NCBI GenBank assembly: GCA_023437485.1
Contig: JAEZGB010000026.1
Location: 1-7,978, forward strand
Reading direction: 5' to 3'
From: Bacteroidota bacterium
GTDB taxonomy: Bacteria; Bacteroidota; Bacteroidia; Flavobacteriales; Flavobacteriaceae
DNA length: 7,978 nt
Positions within the stretch are counted from its first letter, which is position 1; every line of letters starts with the position of its first letter. A program made the translations under genes and the position numbers. This document shows positions 6,479-7,978 of this stretch, one piece after another. The notes under the pieces were generated by a model that made no database searches, was not told the origin of the DNA, and saw only the letters and a program-made list of their open reading frames with translations.

Positions 6479-7270
6479 ATGGAGATATTCGCATATTGCA
6501 GCGCTCTGGCGATTGGGCTGATCATGGGCCTCTCGGGCGCGGGAGGCGCGATTTTGACCGTTCCGGTGTTGGTATACCTGGCAGGAGTTGAACCCGTGGC
6601 CGCGACCGCGTATTCGCTTTTCATCGTGGGGATCACATCACTTTTTGGCACCCTGCAAAACCTGCGCAAGGAAACGGTGATGTTCAAAACCGGGTTTTTA
6701 TACGCCCTGCCGTCAGTGGCCGGGGTATTCCTCTCGCGCCGTGTTTTGCTTCCCATGCTTCCCGATACAATTTTTACAATTGGCGGATTCAGCCTTTCCA
6801 AAGGCGCATTGCTGATGGTGATTTTTTCGGCGCTGATGTTTTTGGCGGCGCTTTCACTGCTGCGCAAAAATCCTCCGGCCGATGGTAAGGCACGCAACCG
6901 CGCACTGCTCGCGCTGCAAATTTTCCTGGCGGGAATGGTAGTGGGGCTTGTGGGCGCCGGCGGCGGATTTTTGTTTGTCCCGATGCTGATTTTTATCGCG
7001 GGGATGGAGATGAAGAACGCAGCGGCCACCTCGCTGATGATCATCGCGCTCAACTCGGCAGTGGGTTTTGCAAGCAGCGCCGCGACCGTCCGGTTTGACT
7101 GGATGTTTTTGGGAATTTTCAGTACAGTGGCCATTATTGGGATTTTGGCCGGGATTGCCCTGGCGCACCGGGTGGATGACCGCCGGCTCAAGCGCGGCTT
7201 TGGCTGGTTTGTACTGGCCATGTCCATCGTGATTTTCGCTACTGAAGTAATCGTGCCCGTAGTGATGTAG
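6479..7270 (+). CDS. TauE/SafE (DUF81) family membrane permease, putative anion exporter
   Basis: A 263-residue integral inner-membrane protein of about eight hydrophobic segments, the normal length for the TauE/SafE family (sulfite, sulfoacetate and related organic anions). The family's internal duplication is plain: GLSGAGGAILTVPVL at 17-31 is echoed by GLVGAGGGFLFVPML at 156-170, each followed by a segment carrying A-A-x-A/T-S (AATAYSL 41-47, AAATSLM 181-187). A basic cytoplasmic loop at about 128-141 (LRKNPPADGKARNRA) separates the halves. The substrate cannot be inferred from sequence or from neighbours, since no sulfur-metabolism genes are in view. The start ATG at 6479 begins the first helix immediately, as usual. 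It has its own -7 element upstream. The long open frame on the opposite strand is a by-product of codon bias. Confidence 0.92.
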   Translation: MEIFAYCSALAIGLIMGLSGAGGAILTVPVLVYLAGVEPVAATAYSLFIVGITSLFGTLQNLRKETVMFKTGFLYALPSVAGVFLSRRVLLPMLPDTIFTIGGFSLSKGALLMVIFSALMFLAALSLLRKNPPADGKARNRALLALQIFLAGMVVGLVGAGGGFLFVPMLIFIAGMEMKNAAATSLMIIALNSAVGFASSAATVRFDWMFLGIFSTVAIIGILAGIALAHRVDDRRLKRGFGWFVLAMSIVIFATEVIVPVVM

Positions 7271-7347
7271 TTTTTGCCCCTGCATCGGCACCAAAACAAT
7301 AACTTAATTTTTTGAATGTCACCACACGCGCAATAGTGGCAATTAGA

Positions 7348-7355
7348 TACTTTTG
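7348..7355 (+). promoter_or_regulatory. Bacteroidota -7 promoter element for the DUF4369 gene
   Basis: TACTTTTG followed by C matches TAnnTTTG and ends 28 bases before the ATG at 7384, leaving an A/T-rich leader (AATTTTAAAACAACCCTATTTAA in part). No TTG is visible about 19 bases upstream. Confidence 0.6.
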
Positions 7356-7383
7356 CATAGAATTTTAAAACAACCCTATTTAA

Positions 7384-7978
7384 ATGAAAAAACGATTTTG
7401 GATCTTGCCCCTCGCAGCGTTGCTGGCATTTTGCAGTAAGGTATCAGAAAACCAATATGTGGTAACCGGCACCATCAAGGGCGTTCCTGACGGGAAAAAC
7501 GTATTTCTTGAAAAGAACGATGAGCAACAGGGATTGATCACCGTGGATACGGCAGTGGTAAAAGACGGGAAATTTGTTTTTGAAGGCGACGCCCCCGAAG
7601 CCACCATGTACGGAATCCAGGTTGAAGGTGTGAAGAACAAGGCGTTTATTATTTTGGAAAGCGGCAACATCGAGATCGAAATCGAGAAAGATTCGATTTT
7701 CAAGAATAAGGTTACTGGTACGTACAACAATGAGCAGCTTACAGAGTTCAACAACCTGAGCGCGAAGATTTCAAAAAAGGTTCGCGAGTTTGAATCCAAA
7801 AATACCCAAAAGCTCATTTTGGCGCAGAATGCAAAGGACTCGGCAACCATCAAGCAACTTCAGGCGCAGTACGAGGAATTGCAAAAGGAAATGGAAAGCA
7901 ATACCTTTAAATATATCGAGGAGCACCCCAAGTCTTTTGTTTCGGCGCTGCTGATCCAGAACATGTTCAATATTTTTG
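7384..7978 (+). CDS. DUF4369 domain protein, probable envelope lipoprotein of the thioredoxin-like type (3' end outside window)
   Basis: The frame is open from ATG 7384 to the window edge, 198 complete codons. The N-terminus MKKRFWILPLAALLAFC is a secretion signal, with C17 a candidate lipidation site; Phe at -1 is atypical for a lipobox, so anchoring is uncertain. Residues about 24-125 form a DUF4369 domain: YVVTGTIKGVPDGKNVFLE, TAVVKDGKFVFEG, and IILESGNIEIEIEKDSI, then GTYNNEQLTEF. A charged, probably coiled-coil helix follows (about 128-175, rich in Lys, Glu and Gln), then EEHPKSFVSALLIQNMF. In Bacteroidota this arrangement usually precedes an AhpC/TSA-thioredoxin-like domain with a CxxC motif, making a thiol-disulfide oxidoreductase of the periplasm. 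That domain would lie beyond the window, so the enzymatic assignment is inference. Confidence 0.87.
   Translation, partial: MKKRFWILPLAALLAFCSKVSENQYVVTGTIKGVPDGKNVFLEKNDEQQGLITVDTAVVKDGKFVFEGDAPEATMYGIQVEGVKNKAFIILESGNIEIEIEKDSIFKNKVTGTYNNEQLTEFNNLSAKISKKVREFESKNTQKLILAQNAKDSATIKQLQAQYEELQKEMESNTFKYIEEHPKSFVSALLIQNMFNIF

Noticed and set aside
6439..7299. 286-codon open frame on the minus strand opposite the TauE/SafE gene
   Set aside because: It is fully antisense to a clearly recognisable membrane protein, its translation is rich in Ser/Thr/Ala/Pro/Ile without any family motif, and it has no promoter element. Codon bias of the plus-strand gene explains it.
7271..7320. Possible terminator after the TauE/SafE gene
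   Set aside because: Only a 4-bp TGCC/GGCA stem with an 8-nt loop is found, well upstream of a T-run at 7308-7313. This is too weak to call.

Overview
The window comes from a member of the Bacteroidota, most likely a Flavobacteriaceae genome of roughly balanced G+C (estimated by eye). Four things point there: a secreted endonuclease I ending in a type IX secretion (T9SS) type A sorting domain, a DUF4369-type N-terminal lipoprotein-like gene, a histidine kinase with the SHNLRS-type H-box common in this phylum, and four genes preceded by the Bacteroidota -7 promoter element TAnnTTTG. In all four cases the element is followed by C. No rRNA, tRNA, CRISPR array, insertion sequence or prophage gene is visible. 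Most of the window reads as ordinary chromosomal accessory and housekeeping sequence.

Layout, left to right. (1) Bases 1-2071 (+): the 3' part of a membrane-anchored multi-PAS sensor histidine kinase whose N-terminus lies outside the window. A perfect 13-bp inverted repeat sits on its stop codon. (2) Bases 2176-3794 (+): a tight three-gene unit consisting of a DUF892/YciE-type ferritin-like protein, a YghA/GSP39-type short-chain dehydrogenase whose start codon overlaps the preceding stop, and a 71-residue membrane-anchored small protein. By family and spacing it looks like a general/oxidative-stress operon. It ends at a strong bidirectional terminator (3797-3828). (3) Bases 3914-5878 (-): a convergent gene for a secreted nuclease with the order signal peptide, lamin-tail-like domain, Calx-beta-like domain, endonuclease I domain, T9SS sorting domain. 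(4) Bases 5879-6012: a divergent intergenic region with one -7 element for each direction. (5) Bases 6013-6453 (+): a small J-domain protein fused to a KTSC domain. (6) Bases 6479-7270 (+): a TauE/SafE-family permease. (7) Bases 7384-7978 (+): the 5' part of a DUF4369 lipoprotein-like gene, probably the start of an envelope thiol-disulfide oxidoreductase, cut by the window edge.

I did not find a clear undescribed multi-gene system. The items most worth a second look are the inverted repeat on the kinase stop codon, the 21-bp-spaced TT(C/T)GAAACAG direct repeat ahead of the stress operon, the apparently degenerate metal-ligand positions of the DUF892 protein, the J-KTSC fusion, and the nuclease's domain architecture.
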